From: Notoacmeibacter ruber
GTDB taxonomy: Bacteria > Pseudomonadota > Alphaproteobacteria > Rhizobiales > Rhizobiaceae
DNA length: 64,000 bases
Direction of reading: 5' to 3'
NCBI RefSeq assembly: GCF_003668555.1
Contig: NZ_RCWN01000001.1
Coordinates: forward strand, 2,136,001 to 2,200,000
Shown: piece after piece, positions 9,611-18,945 of the stretch
Position numbering within the stretch: position 1 is the stretch's first letter
Layout of the letters: each line of letters opens with the position of its first letter
Notes under the pieces: model-generated
What the model saw: only the letters and a program-made list of their open reading frames with translations
Database searches by the model: none
Told to the model about the DNA's origin: nothing
Translations under genes and position numbers: made by a program

Positions 9611-10987
9611 TCAGAGATCGTGGCCCGAACGTCGCTCTCCGCCGACCCAGACGGAAGCGATGTTTGCGCGGCTGGCATTGAACAGGATGGTCTGCAGGAT
9701 CTGGTCCCCCTCGTAGAGATCGGGCCAGAGGCGGATCGTCCCGCGCGGCGCGTCGGGATCAACCAGAATGGCGTCGAACTGCTGACCCACCTCGAAACTG
9801 CCGACCGGCAGGCCAACAGCGTGCCCTCCACCGGCCGTCGCCAGATGAAACGCCTCGCGAAAATCGATCCGCACATCGCCGCGCCGGGACCGCTCCTCCC
9901 GAGAAAGGGCAGGATCTGTGCCGCGTTCCAGAAGGCGGGCGCTGGAAACCGTGCTGCGCACGCTGTCGAACATGCTGGCTGAAGGGCCACCGGAAATATC
10001 GGTCCCGAGGCCGACCCTCAGGCCTTTCTGAAGCGCGGACTTCAGGGGGAAGACCGCGTCGGAGAAGTAGATATTGGAAAGCGCACAGTGCGCAATTGCC
10101 GACTGGCGCACCTTGATCTTCTCCATATCGCTTTCGGATATGAAGTTGCCATGCGCAAGAACGGTGCCGGATCGTAGAAGCCCGAATCTGTCAAGGCTCT
10201 CCGTATCCGTCATGCCGTGCCGCTCCAATACGTAGCCATGTTGCCAATCGCTCTCGGAACAATGGGTCTGCGTCGTGCAGTCATGTGCAGCGGCAAGCGC
10301 GCCGAGTTCGCCGAGAAGTTCATCGGTACAGGAAGGGATAAAGCGGGGCGTGACGATCGGTCTCACCCGCTCGTCCTTATTATCGGGATGCGACCGAATG
10401 TGTTCGATCAGCCCCGCAGTGCCGGTAAGCGCCTCCGCGACTCCGGCATCACGGTAGAAGTCCGGACATTCTTCGGGATTGTCCATTGCCACACGTCCGA
10501 CGAAGGCGCGTTGCCCCTTCTCGATGCAGAGGTCGGCCAGCAGACGGTTCGCATCATCGTGGATCGTGCCGAAATAGACCGCCGTCGTCGTCCCGGACGC
10601 CAGAAGGTCATCGACGAGTACGGTGTAGGACCGACGCGCGAAGGCGAGATCCGCATAGCGTGCCTCGAGCGGGAATGTATAGGTCTGCAACCAGACCTCC
10701 AACGGCACGTCGAGGGCGTTGCCGAGTTGCGGATATTGCGGGGCGTGAATGTGGAGGTCCACGAAGCCTGGCAGAAGGATTGCATCATCCGGCAAATCGA
10801 CAAGCGACTCGCTTTGGCGCGCCGATCTCAGCGTCTCCTCATAGGCATCATCTCCGGACCGTAAGACCGCCTCGATCATTCCATCGGCCCCGATCCGAAT
10901 CAGGGAATCATCGAAATGATCGATCTCGCCGCAGACGGGCGCGTGAAATCCGGTCGCCCGAAGAGTTTTGCCTCGAAGATTATTCAT
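9611..10987 (-). CDS. guaD: Guanine deaminase
   Basis: A 458-residue amidohydrolase. The zinc-binding pair HIH occurs in FVDLHIHAPQYPQ (H79, H81); further ligands are expected in TQTHCSESDWQ and GLGTDISGG. The segments HIHAPQYPQLGN, VWLQTYTFPLEARYAD and TDISGGPSASMFD match the guanine deaminase branch rather than cytosine deaminases or other amidohydrolases. It converts guanine to xanthine and ammonia in the cytoplasm, feeding purine nitrogen scavenging. The gene stands alone on the minus strand, convergent with dppF. The dpp operon could reflect shared nitrogen-scavenging use, but nothing in the sequence shows co-regulation. Confidence 0.92.
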   Translation of the reverse strand: MNNLRGKTLRATGFHAPVCGEIDHFDDSLIRIGADGMIEAVLRSGDDAYEETLRSARQSESLVDLPDDAILLPGFVDLHIHAPQYPQLGNALDVPLEVWLQTYTFPLEARYADLAFARRSYTVLVDDLLASGTTTAVYFGTIHDDANRLLADLCIEKGQRAFVGRVAMDNPEECPDFYRDAGVAEALTGTAGLIEHIRSHPDNKDERVRPIVTPRFIPSCTDELLGELGALAAAHDCTTQTHCSESDWQHGYVLERHGMTDTESLDRFGLLRSGTVLAHGNFISESDMEKIKVRQSAIAHCALSNIYFSDAVFPLKSALQKGLRVGLGTDISGGPSASMFDSVRSTVSSARLLERGTDPALSREERSRRGDVRIDFREAFHLATAGGGHAVGLPVGSFEVGQQFDAILVDPDAPRGTIRLWPDLYEGDQILQTILFNASRANIASVWVGGERRSGHDL

Positions 10988-11198
10988 GATCCTGCGCGCT
11001 CGCTTTCAATAGACGGCACAAAAGCCTCTGGCGACAATAACCGCCTTCAACGCCCTTTTGCGAACCGTTCTTGTCGGAAAAGGTCAGTCTTTCGCTTTTT
11101 GAAAGCCGCCATTGGAGGGCCGCCCATCAAGCACTAGACCCTCAATCTCCATATTCCAGTGACAATTTCGCCACAGTCGAAACAAGCCACTGAAACGC

Positions 11199-11212
11199 TT
11201 GATCTAAATCAA
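11199..11212 (+). promoter_or_regulatory. FNR/FixK-type binding site upstream of ompW
   Basis: TTGAT-CTAA-ATCAA is a perfect match to the FNR/FixK consensus TTGAT-N4-ATCAA. Its centre lies about 72 bases before the ompW start codon. A possible -10 element TAGCGT at 11234-11239 is placed where a class II activator site centred at -41.5 would need it. This suggests activation of ompW at low oxygen. Confidence 0.75.
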
Positions 11213-11277
11213 ATCATACGCCTCTCACAAGCCTAGCGTCCGGCCGTCGAAACACAAATGATTAGAGGGGTTTAATC

Positions 11278-11952
11278 ATGCTCTCCAAGACGCTCGCCCA
11301 AACCGGCATTGCCGCGCTTGGGCTTCTTCTCGCAGGCCCCGTTGCCCAGGCCGCAGATTACCAGGTTGTCGATTATACGGAAGCTCCGGTTGCTGCCAGC
11401 CGCTGGCAGGTCCGCGCACGCGCCGTCTTTGTCGGCGTCGAGGACGAAGGTGGTATTGACGATCTTGACGATTCCGAACTGGATTTTTCCGATACGGTCA
11501 TCCCTGAGATCGACATCTCCTACTTCTTCACGCCGAACATCGCGGCAGAACTTATTCTCGGAACGACCTATACCGACGTTTCGGAAGAAGGCCTCGGCCT
11601 TGGCGATGTTGGTAGCACGTGGGTCCTGCCCCCCACACTGCTCCTGCAGTATCACTTCACCAATTTCGGCAAGTTCCAGCCCTATGTCGGCGCCGGTATC
11701 AACTACACGATCTTCTATGAAGAAGAAGGCGAAGGTGCGCTTGCTTCCATGGATATCGACGATGCCTTCGGTGCTGCCGTGCAGGTCGGCTTCGACTACA
11801 TGGTCAACGACCATTGGGGCGTGAACTTCGACGTCAAGAAGCTGTTCCTGGAAACCGAGTGGGAAGCCACGACCGTTGCAGGCGACGAGCTGACCGGCGA
11901 CGCCAACATCAATCCTTGGCTGATCGGCGCGGGCGTCACCTACCGCTTCTAA
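11278..11952 (+). CDS. ompW: OmpW-family outer-membrane protein
   Basis: A 224-residue outer-membrane beta-barrel of usual OmpW length. Residues 1-25 are a signal peptide with an AQA cleavage site before ADYQVVDY. The barrel ends in the typical WLIGAGVTYRF with a terminal phenylalanine. The segments PTLLLQYHFTNFGKFQPYVGAGINYTIFY and FDVKKLFLETEWEAT are characteristic of OmpW. It forms a small eight-stranded pore for hydrophobic molecules. GAGGGG precedes the ATG by 7 bases. The perfect FNR site upstream parallels the known FNR control of ompW in enterobacteria, and a strong terminator follows. Confidence 0.92.
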   Translation: MLSKTLAQTGIAALGLLLAGPVAQAADYQVVDYTEAPVAASRWQVRARAVFVGVEDEGGIDDLDDSELDFSDTVIPEIDISYFFTPNIAAELILGTTYTDVSEEGLGLGDVGSTWVLPPTLLLQYHFTNFGKFQPYVGAGINYTIFYEEEGEGALASMDIDDAFGAAVQVGFDYMVNDHWGVNFDVKKLFLETEWEATTVAGDELTGDANINPWLIGAGVTYRF

Positions 11953-11988
11953 GCGGGGACGAGCCTGCAGTAGAGACTACGATAGCTA

Positions 11989-12036
11989 CCCCACTGGGCC
12001 TGGTCGGAGATCAGGCCCAGTGGGGTTTTCTCTTTT
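11989..12036 (+). terminator. Rho-independent terminator of ompW
   Basis: Perfect 14-bp arms CCCCACTGGGCCTG (11989-12002) and CAGGCCCAGTGGGG (12012-12025) with a 9-base loop are followed by TTTTCTCTTTT. There is no T run on the minus-strand side, so it should act on ompW. Its right half overlaps the last codons of the convergent enoyl-CoA hydratase gene. Confidence 0.9.
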
Positions 12037-12802
12037 CAAGAAACGACGCTATGCCTTCACGGGCTTCATCTGTTTCCCATGCATCGGCAAGCTGCGCGAT
12101 CGTATGCTCGATCACCTGCTCATCGATTCTGGGACCCAGCGAACGTGCAAGGTGCTTTGCGCGGCCCACCGCCTCGCGCGGCAATTTCAGATAAGGCGCC
12201 ACTTCCGCCTCGACGGCCTCGTCCATCTGATCCGCAGCAACCGCCTTGGCGACAATCTCGAGTTCGGCAGCTTCCCCGCCATTGAAAAGACGCGCGCTCA
12301 TGAAGACGCGCCGCGCCTTTCCTTCACCCATCCGGGCGAGAACGTAGGGACTGATCGTCGCCGGAATGATCCCGAGCCGCGTTTCGGTAAAACCGAATCG
12401 ACAATCCTCTGCCGCAATGGCGGTATCGCAAATGCAGGCCATGCCAATACCACCGCCCATGGCAACGCCTTCAACCCGGCCGATCAGGGGCACGGCCATT
12501 TCGTTCATGGCCTTCAGCATGAAAGCCAGCCGCCGCGCTTCTTCCATCCGGCCCTGCCGGTCGGTCTCGATCTGCGTCATCATCCAGCCCAGGTCGCCGC
12601 CCGCGCAGAATGTCTTTTCAGAGCCGGCCAGCACCACCGCCCTGATGCTCCTGTCATTTTCCACCAGCCGGACGAACTCGATCAGTTCGTCCATCATGCC
12701 GGCTGAGAGGGCGTTCTTCTTCTCGGGGCGGTCAAGCGTGAGATAGGCAACGCCCCGTTCATCGGTCGCGACGGAGATGGTCGTGAAATCACCTTTCATC
12801 AT
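12011..12802 (-). CDS. liuC: Enoyl-CoA hydratase family, probable methylglutaconyl-CoA hydratase
   Basis: A crotonase-fold protein of about 263 residues from the ATG at 12802, chosen because AGGAGGCAGGG lies just upstream and the extra 14 residues of the longer frame look unconserved. The oxyanion-hole regions are visible in AVVLAGSEKTFCAGGDLGWM and GVAMGGGIGMACICD, and the catalytic acid region is in FTETRLGIIPATISPYV. FTETRLGIIPATISPY is typical of methylglutaconyl-CoA hydratases, which add water to 3-methylglutaconyl-CoA to give HMG-CoA. It is the last gene of the leucine-degradation operon, one base after the acyl-CoA synthetase. Substrate choice rests on context and motif resemblance. 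Confidence 0.85.
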   Translation of the reverse strand: MMKGDFTTISVATDERGVAYLTLDRPEKKNALSAGMMDELIEFVRLVENDRSIRAVVLAGSEKTFCAGGDLGWMMTQIETDRQGRMEEARRLAFMLKAMNEMAVPLIGRVEGVAMGGGIGMACICDTAIAAEDCRFGFTETRLGIIPATISPYVLARMGEGKARRVFMSARLFNGGEAAELEIVAKAVAADQMDEAVEAEVAPYLKLPREAVGRAKHLARSLGPRIDEQVIEHTIAQLADAWETDEAREGIASFLEKRKPHWA

Positions 12803-12803
12803 T

Positions 12804-14468
12804 TTACCCTGCCTCCTGCGCAGCCGTTTCGCGCAGTTTTGCACGGATGATCTTGCCGGTGGTCGTCATCGGCATTTCGTCTACAAATCGTATGATGCGC
12901 GGATACTCATGAGCGGCGAGGTGCGACTTCACGAACTCCGCGATCTCTTTCGCCAGTTCGTCAGACGGAACGGCCTCCTCCGCCAGCACGATAAAGGCCG
13001 CAACCACATGGCCGCGAAGATCGTCAGGCCAGCCGACCACGCCGGCCATTTTGACAGCGGGGTGCCGCAGCAGGCAATCCTCGACCTCGGCGGGACCGAT
13101 CCGATAACCCGCCGAAGAGATCACATCATCATCCCGTCCGATAAACCGGATGCGGCCATCGTCCTCGATGACGCCGCGGTCTCCCATCAGCATCCATCCG
13201 TCGTTCACATCACCCGTCACGAACTTCTCTGCCGTCGCCTCAGCTCTGTTCCAGTATCCCAGAAACATCACCGGGTCAGGCGCACGCACGGCGATGGCGC
13301 CCTCTTCTCCCACTGCCAGAGGCGAGCCGTCGTCTTCATCGACGACGATGACCTCGTGGCCGGGTGATGGCCGACCCATGACACCCGGTTTGGCCGGCTC
13401 CAGCTCTGCGCATGAGGAGACGACCATGTTGCATTCGGTCTGGCCGTAGAATTCATTGATCGTCACGCCAAGCGCATCACGACCCCATTCGATCAATTCA
13501 ACGCCGAGGGTTTCGCCGCCACTGGCGACCGACCTCAAATCGACAGATGCGCGCTTTTCGGGTGGCACCAGTCGCATCATCTTCAGAGCCGTTGGCGGCA
13601 GGAAGGTATTGCGAATACCATGCTCGGCGATGAAGGCGAACGCCCCCTCACCCGTGAATTTGCGAAAACGGTGCGCCACGACTGGAACACCGTGATGCAG
13701 CGCCGGCATCAGAACATCGAGCAAACCGCCGATCCAGGCCCAATCGGCTGGCGTCCACATGCGGTCGCCGGGTTGAGGCAAAAAATCATGGCTGATCTCG
13801 ACGCCGGGCAGATGGCCGAGCAGCACGCGATGCGCGTGCAGCGCGCCCTTCGGGGCACCGGTCGTGCCGGAGGTGTAGATAATCAGGGCCGAATCGTTCG
13901 CCGCCGTATCCACCGGCGTGAAAGAGCTGCTGCCCCCGGCACAGAAGGTCTCAAAATCCTCGCACCCTTCCTGTGGCCCATCCACGCAGAGAATGAGTTT
14001 CAGATCGGGAAGATCGGGGCGGAGCGCCGCGAGTTTGGCTGCGCCTTCGACGTCGGTCACGACCACCGAGGCACCGGAATCGGCCAGCCTGTGCATCAGG
14101 GCTTCGGGACCAAAAAGCGTGAAGAGCGGAATGGAGATGGCGCCGAGCTTAAGCGCTGCAATATGAGCGACCGCCGTCTCGATCCGTTGCGGAAGAAGAA
14201 CGCCGATGCGATCACCGTTCGCTTCACCGGCCCGTCGTCCGACGCCGCGACCGGCCAGAGCACTGGCGAGCTTGTCGGTCATGGTCCGAAGTTCACCGAA
14301 ACTGTAGCGCCGCACGCTCCCGTCCTGTGCAACTTCGGCAATCGCTTCCCGGTCGGGCTCGGTTTCGGCCCACCGGTCACAAATATCGACCCCGATATTG
14401 TAACGCTCGGGTATCTGCCACCGAAACGACGTCCGCACATCCTCCCAGTCTTTGCCCCGGGTCAGCAT
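12804..14468 (-). CDS. Acyl-CoA synthetase of the leucine operon (AMP-binding)
   Basis: A 554-residue AMP-forming ligase. The start is set at 14468 (MLTRGKDWEDVRTSFRWQIPERYN), because the upstream extension of the open frame has no family sequence and this ATG overlaps the HMG-CoA lyase stop by 7 bases. Core motifs are IIYTSGTTGAPKG (phosphate loop), NEFYGQTECN, GDRGVIEDDGRIRFIGRDDDVI and the C-terminal catalytic lysine in MPMTTTGKIIRAK. It makes an acyl-CoA from a carboxylate with ATP and CoA. In leucine-degradation clusters such enzymes probably reactivate acetoacetate or a short branched acid; which one is not decidable here. Confidence 0.85.
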   Translation of the reverse strand: MLTRGKDWEDVRTSFRWQIPERYNIGVDICDRWAETEPDREAIAEVAQDGSVRRYSFGELRTMTDKLASALAGRGVGRRAGEANGDRIGVLLPQRIETAVAHIAALKLGAISIPLFTLFGPEALMHRLADSGASVVVTDVEGAAKLAALRPDLPDLKLILCVDGPQEGCEDFETFCAGGSSSFTPVDTAANDSALIIYTSGTTGAPKGALHAHRVLLGHLPGVEISHDFLPQPGDRMWTPADWAWIGGLLDVLMPALHHGVPVVAHRFRKFTGEGAFAFIAEHGIRNTFLPPTALKMMRLVPPEKRASVDLRSVASGGETLGVELIEWGRDALGVTINEFYGQTECNMVVSSCAELEPAKPGVMGRPSPGHEVIVVDEDDGSPLAVGEEGAIAVRAPDPVMFLGYWNRAEATAEKFVTGDVNDGWMLMGDRGVIEDDGRIRFIGRDDDVISSAGYRIGPAEVEDCLLRHPAVKMAGVVGWPDDLRGHVVAAFIVLAEEAVPSDELAKEIAEFVKSHLAAHEYPRIIRFVDEMPMTTTGKIIRAKLRETAAQEAG

Positions 14469-15325
14469 GACGGCCTCAATGTCCGGGCAAAGCGGCCTGC
14501 CTCTGTCAGCGCATCCCGGTCGATACCGGTCGCAAAGCCTTCCCCTTCCAGCATATCCACCACCGCTTCCGTCGCGACATTGCCTTTCGCCCCCGGCGCG
14601 TATGGACAACCGCCCAGCCCGCCAGCAGTCGAGTCGAACGTGCGAAGACCGAGGGCGAGACTGGCTTTGATGTTGTCCAGCGCGCGACCACCCGTATCGT
14701 GGAAATGACCAGCGAGCCTGTCCGCAGGTAGCCGCTCCAGAACCGCCCGAAGCATCACGGAGACGGTTTCGGGCGTACCCTTGCCGATCGTGTCACCGAG
14801 CGAGACTTCGTAAACGCCGAGCGCATCGAGATCGGCGGCCACATTCGCCACCGCTTCCGGCGCGATCTCGCCCTCATAGGGGCAGTCGGTGACGCAGGAC
14901 ACATAGCCCCGCACCGGCAGCCCCGCCTGACGCGCCGCCTGGACCACAGGCGCGAAGCGCTCCAGGCTTTCGGCGATGGAGCAGTTGATATTCTTCTGGC
15001 TAAAGCTCTCCGAAGCGCTTGCGAAGATCGCGACTTCATCGACATTGGCCGCGATGGCGCGCTCCAAGCCTTTGATGTTCGGCGTGAGCGCCGTGTACCG
15101 CGTTTTCTCGCGGCGTTTTATACCGGCCAGGACTTCAGCGCCGTCTGCCATTTGCGGGACCCATTTGGGCGACACGAAACTGGCGGTTTCGATCTTTTGA
15201 AACCCGCAGACCGAAAGCTTGTCGACCAGCGCGATCTTCTGCTCCGTCGAAATCGGCGTCTTCTCGTTTTGCAAGCCGTCTCGAGGCGCCATCTCGAAGA
15301 TCAGGACGTCGTCTCCTGCTGCCAT
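14462..15325 (-). CDS. liuE: Hydroxymethylglutaryl-CoA lyase
   Basis: A 287-residue HMG-CoA lyase. The start at 15325 is preferred over a frame opening 24 bases earlier because AGGAGGAG lies 7 bases before it, within the end of mccA. The N-terminal catalytic motif is FEMAPRDGLQNEK. Metal and substrate residues lie in VSLGDTIGKGTP and HFHDTGGRALDN, and the essential cysteine loop is GGLGGCPYAPGAKGN. It splits HMG-CoA into acetoacetate and acetyl-CoA, the last dedicated step of leucine breakdown. Neighbours on both sides overlap or nearly touch it, as expected for a translationally coupled operon. Confidence 0.93.
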   Translation of the reverse strand: MAAGDDVLIFEMAPRDGLQNEKTPISTEQKIALVDKLSVCGFQKIETASFVSPKWVPQMADGAEVLAGIKRREKTRYTALTPNIKGLERAIAANVDEVAIFASASESFSQKNINCSIAESLERFAPVVQAARQAGLPVRGYVSCVTDCPYEGEIAPEAVANVAADLDALGVYEVSLGDTIGKGTPETVSVMLRAVLERLPADRLAGHFHDTGGRALDNIKASLALGLRTFDSTAGGLGGCPYAPGAKGNVATEAVVDMLEGEGFATGIDRDALTEAGRFARTLRPSC

Positions 15326-15329
15326 CGGA

Positions 15330-17324
15330 TCACTCCTCCTCCGGTTCAAGCTGGAGCAGGACCGCGCCTTGTTCGACCTGATCGCCTTCCTTCACCATCA
15401 GTTCGGCGATCACACCGTCGCGTGGCGCTGTCAGCGAATGCTCCATCTTCATCGCCTCCAAGACGATGAGCGTCTGGCCCTTCTCGACTTCGGTGCCTTT
15501 CGACGTGCTGACCTGACGGACAAGCCCGGGCATTGGAGCGACCAATCCGTCGCCGCCGAGCCCCTGATCCGTCGCGGCGGGATCGTGCCGCGTGAAACTG
15601 TGAGCGTGTCGGCCGCGCGCCACCGTGACCGTGCCGCCATCTCGGATGATGACTGCGCGACCAAGATGCCCGTTCCGTCGGAAGGTGAGCGCGCCATCGG
15701 GGCCGATCTCGAAGGCTTCAAAACTGAGAAGCCCTTCGGGCAGACTCACATGGCGGGCGCCATCCCTTTCGCTCCGGACGGCGATTTCCTGCGCGCCTCC
15801 ATCCTTGTCGTCCAGGAGGACGAGCTGCTGCGCGGCACCATAGAGCCGGAAATCGGCAAGTGCCTCGAACGGATCGGTGAACCGGCCAGGCTCTTTGCGT
15901 TGTAGAAGCGCGAGAACGGCGAGTGCCTTCGTTTCGGCATCGGCCTCGTCAGCGGCCGCCAGTTCATCCTGCTTTCGAGCGATCAGGCCGGTATCGACGT
16001 CGCCTGCGGCAAAGTCGGGATCGGCAGCCAGCCGCGCGAGAAAGGCGCGATTCGTAACCGAGCCGGTGATGATCGTCTCTTCCAGCGCTCGTTCGAGTTT
16101 GGCGAGCGCGCTGCTGCGATCCGGTCCATAGGTTATGATCTTCGCGATCATCGGATCGTAATGCGGGGTGATGGCATCGCCTTGGCGCACGCCCGTATCG
16201 ATACGGACACCTCCCGTTTCTTCGGCAAAGCGAAGCGTTTTCAGCTCACCCGTTGCCGGCAGAAAGCCCGCCTCGGCATCTTCGGCGTAAAGGCGCGCCT
16301 CGAAGGCGTGGCCGGAAAGTGTCAGGTCGTCTTGCGCAAAGGGCAGCTCCTCGCCCTGCGCCACCGCAATCTGAAGTGCGACGAGATCAAGACCCGTAAC
16401 ATACTCCGTCACCGGATGCTCGACCTGCAGACGCGTGTTCATTTCCATGAACCAAAAGCCATCCGGGCGCAGACCATCCGACGCATCGACGATGAACTCG
16501 ACGGTGCCGGCACCGGCATAGTTCACGGCCTTCGCCGCCTGCACGGCAGCTTCGCCCATGGCGGCACGCATGTCCTCGGTCATGCCGGGCGCCGGGGCTT
16601 CCTCGATCACCTTCTGGTGACGCCGCTGCAACGAACAGTCGCGTTCGAACAGGTGAACCACATGGCCATGCTGGTCGCCGAAGATCTGCACTTCGATGTG
16701 GCGCGGCTTCTCGATATATTTCTCAATCAGACAGGCGGGATCGCCGAAGCTGTTCTGCCCCTCGCGGCGGGCACTGGCGAAGGCCTCCTCGAAATCCTCG
16801 GCACGTTCGACAAGGCGCATGCCTTTACCGCCTCCGCCCGCACGCGCCTTGATGAGAACCGGGTAGCCGATCTCACCAGCCTTTTCTTTCAGCGCAGCCG
16901 GATCCTGATCGTCGCCGTGATAGCCGGGCACGACAGGCACGCCCGCCTTCTCCATCAGCGCCTTGGCCTGATCCTTGAGGCCCATGGCGCGAATGGCCTC
17001 GGCGGACGGACCAACAAAAACCAGTCCGGCCTTTTCGACGGCATCGACGAAATCGGGATTTTCCGACAGGAAGCCATAACCCGGATGGATCGCGTCCGCG
17101 CCTGTCCGGGTCGCGGCATCGATGATCGTATCGCCCTTGAGGTAGCTCTCGCCGACCGGCGCGGGACCGATGCGAACGGCCTCATCCGCCATGGCGACAT
17201 GCATGGCCGACGCATCGGCATCCGAATAGACGGCGACGGTCGCAATGCCGAGATCGCGCGCCGTGCGGATCACCCGGCAGGCGATTTCGCCGCGATTGGC
17301 GATGAGGAGTTTTCTGATGGTCAT
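15330..17324 (-). CDS. liuD: Methylcrotonoyl-CoA carboxylase biotin-containing alpha subunit
   Basis: A 664-residue subunit with the order biotin carboxylase, linker and biotinyl domain. The N-terminus RKLLIANRGEIACRVIRTARDLG starts the carboxylase. The ATP-grasp glycine loop is ARAGGGGKGMRLV (about residue 160), and the active-site segment is FMEMNTRLQVEHPVTEYVTG. The biotin attachment motif EAMKMEH places biotin on K626, 38 residues from the C-terminus. It carboxylates 3-methylcrotonyl-CoA with the MccB subunit. The size fits MCC alpha better than acetyl-CoA carboxylase AccC (about 450 residues, no biotinyl domain). Propionyl-CoA carboxylase alpha is the alternative, disfavoured by the operon context. 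Confidence 0.92.
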   Translation of the reverse strand: MTIRKLLIANRGEIACRVIRTARDLGIATVAVYSDADASAMHVAMADEAVRIGPAPVGESYLKGDTIIDAATRTGADAIHPGYGFLSENPDFVDAVEKAGLVFVGPSAEAIRAMGLKDQAKALMEKAGVPVVPGYHGDDQDPAALKEKAGEIGYPVLIKARAGGGGKGMRLVERAEDFEEAFASARREGQNSFGDPACLIEKYIEKPRHIEVQIFGDQHGHVVHLFERDCSLQRRHQKVIEEAPAPGMTEDMRAAMGEAAVQAAKAVNYAGAGTVEFIVDASDGLRPDGFWFMEMNTRLQVEHPVTEYVTGLDLVALQIAVAQGEELPFAQDDLTLSGHAFEARLYAEDAEAGFLPATGELKTLRFAEETGGVRIDTGVRQGDAITPHYDPMIAKIITYGPDRSSALAKLERALEETIITGSVTNRAFLARLAADPDFAAGDVDTGLIARKQDELAAADEADAETKALAVLALLQRKEPGRFTDPFEALADFRLYGAAQQLVLLDDKDGGAQEIAVRSERDGARHVSLPEGLLSFEAFEIGPDGALTFRRNGHLGRAVIIRDGGTVTVARGRHAHSFTRHDPAATDQGLGGDGLVAPMPGLVRQVSTSKGTEVEKGQTLIVLEAMKMEHSLTAPRDGVIAELMVKEGDQVEQGAVLLQLEPEEE

Positions 17325-17334
17325 GATAATCTCC

Positions 17335-18945
17335 TCACATCCGGAACAGGCCGAAGCGCGTCTCTTCGATCGGCGCGTTCAGCGTGGTGGCCAGCGAAAG
17401 CGCCAGCACGTCGCGGCTCTTTGCCGGGTCGACGATACCGTCGTCCCAGAGGCGGGCCGATGCGTAGAGCGGATGGCTCTGGCGGGCGAACATCTCTTCC
17501 GTCGGTTTGCGGAAAGCGGCCTCGTCCTCTTCGCTCCATTGCTCGCCTCGCTTTTCCATGGCCTGGCGTTTGACGATGGCAAGCGTCCGCGCGGCTTGCT
17601 CTCCGCCCATCACCGCGATGCGGCTGTTCGGCCAGGACCACAGGAAACGGGGGGAATAGGCGCGCCCCGCCATGCCGTAATTGCCGGCGCCGTAAGAGCC
17701 GCCGACGATCATCGTGATCTTGGGCACCGCCGTTGTCGAAACAGCCGTGACGAGCTTTGCGCCGTGGCGCGCGATGCCGCCGGCCTCCGCCTGCCGCCCG
17801 ACCATGAAGCCGGTAATGTTCTGCAGGAAGAGCAGCGGGATCTTCCGCTGGCTGCACAGTTCGACGAAATGCGCGCCCTTCACGGCGCTTTCGGAGAACA
17901 GGACGCCATTATTGGCCAGAATGCCGACCGGCATTCCGTAAAGATGCGCAAAGCCGCAGACCAGCGTTTCGCCGAAGCGCGACTTGAACTCGTCGAAGCG
18001 CGAACCATCCACCAGACGCGCGATCACTTCACGAATATCATAAGGCGTTTTCGGGTCGGCGGGAACGATACCCATCAGTTCGGAGGGATCATAGGCTGGC
18101 GCTTCGGGCGTCAGGAGGTTGAGCGAGGTTCGCTCGGCCGGACCGAGATTACCGACGATGCGCCGCGCGATGGCGAGCGCATGCGCGTCATTCTCCGCCA
18201 AGTGGTCGGCAACGCCGGAAAGGCGCGTATGAAGATCGCCGCCGCCGAGTTCTTCGGCCGTGACATCCTCACCCGTCGCCGCCTTGACGAGCGGCGGACC
18301 GGCCAGAAAGATCGTGCCCTGATCGCGGACGATGATCGTCTCGTCGCTCATGGCCGGCACATAGGCCCCGCCCGCCGTGCACGAGCCCATAACAACCGCG
18401 ATCTGCGCGATGCCCTTGGCACTCATCTGGGCCTGATTGAAGAAGATTCGCCCGAAATGGTCGCGATCGGGGAAGACCTTGTCCTGGTTCGGCAGATTGG
18501 CCCCGCCGGAATCGACCAGATAGACGCAGGGCAGACGGTTCTGTTCGGCGATTTCCTGCGCGCGCAGATGCTTCTTGACCGTCAGCGGGTAGTAGGTCCC
18601 ACCCTTCACCGTGGCGTCATTGGCCAGCACCATAACGTCGCGGCCCATGACGCGGCCAATACCGGCGATAGCGCCTGCCGCCGGTATTTCATCGCCATAA
18701 AGTCCGTTTGCGGCCAGCAGCCCCACCTCCAGAAAGGGGGAACCGGGGTCGAGCAGGCTCTGAACACGGTCGCGAGGCAACATCTTGCCACGCGAAAGAT
18801 GGCGCTCGCGCGCCCGCTCGCTGCCTCCCGCAAGTGATTTCTCCGCAACCTCGCGGACCGCCTCCATCTGGCTTTCCATAGCCTGCCGGTTCGTTTCGAA
18901 TGCTTCGGAACGAACGGCAAGCTGACTCTGAATGATCGCGCTCAT
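17335..18945 (-). CDS. liuB: Methylcrotonoyl-CoA carboxylase carboxyltransferase beta subunit
   Basis: A 536-residue carboxyltransferase of the usual MCC beta length. It carries two crotonase-like lobes: the first around [17 protein letters not shown] and [16 protein letters not shown], the second around [18 protein letters not shown] and [20 protein letters not shown]. The segment [24 protein letters not shown] is highly characteristic of methylcrotonoyl-CoA carboxylases. It moves the carboxyl group from biotin on MccA to methylcrotonyl-CoA. Its start overlaps the ivd stop (ATGA) and mccA follows 10 bases later, so subunits are likely made in matched amounts. Confidence 0.95.
   Translation of the reverse strand: MSAIIQSQLAVRSEAFETNRQAMESQMEAVREVAEKSLAGGSERARERHLSRGKMLPRDRVQSLLDPGSPFLEVGLLAANGLYGDEIPAAGAIAGIGRVMGRDVMVLANDATVKGGTYYPLTVKKHLRAQEIAEQNRLPCVYLVDSGGANLPNQDKVFPDRDHFGRIFFNQAQMSAKGIAQIAVVMGSCTAGGAYVPAMSDETIIVRDQGTIFLAGPPLVKAATGEDVTAEELGGGDLHTRLSGVADHLAENDAHALAIARRIVGNLGPAERTSLNLLTPEAPAYDPSELMGIVPADPKTPYDIREVIARLVDGSRFDEFKSRFGETLVCGFAHLYGMPVGILANNGVLFSESAVKGAHFVELCSQRKIPLLFLQNITGFMVGRQAEAGGIARHGAKLVTAVSTTAVPKITMIVGGSYGAGNYGMAGRAYSPRFLWSWPNSRIAVMGGEQAARTLAIVKRQAMEKRGEQWSEEDEAAFRKPTEEMFARQSHPLYASARLWDDGIVDPAKSRDVLALSLATTLNAPIEETRFGLFRM

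Noticed and set aside
17245..18837. Long plus-strand open frame (530 codons) opposite mccB
   Set aside because: It is antisense to the well-supported carboxyltransferase gene, has no family motif, and long antisense frames are expected in GC-rich coding DNA.
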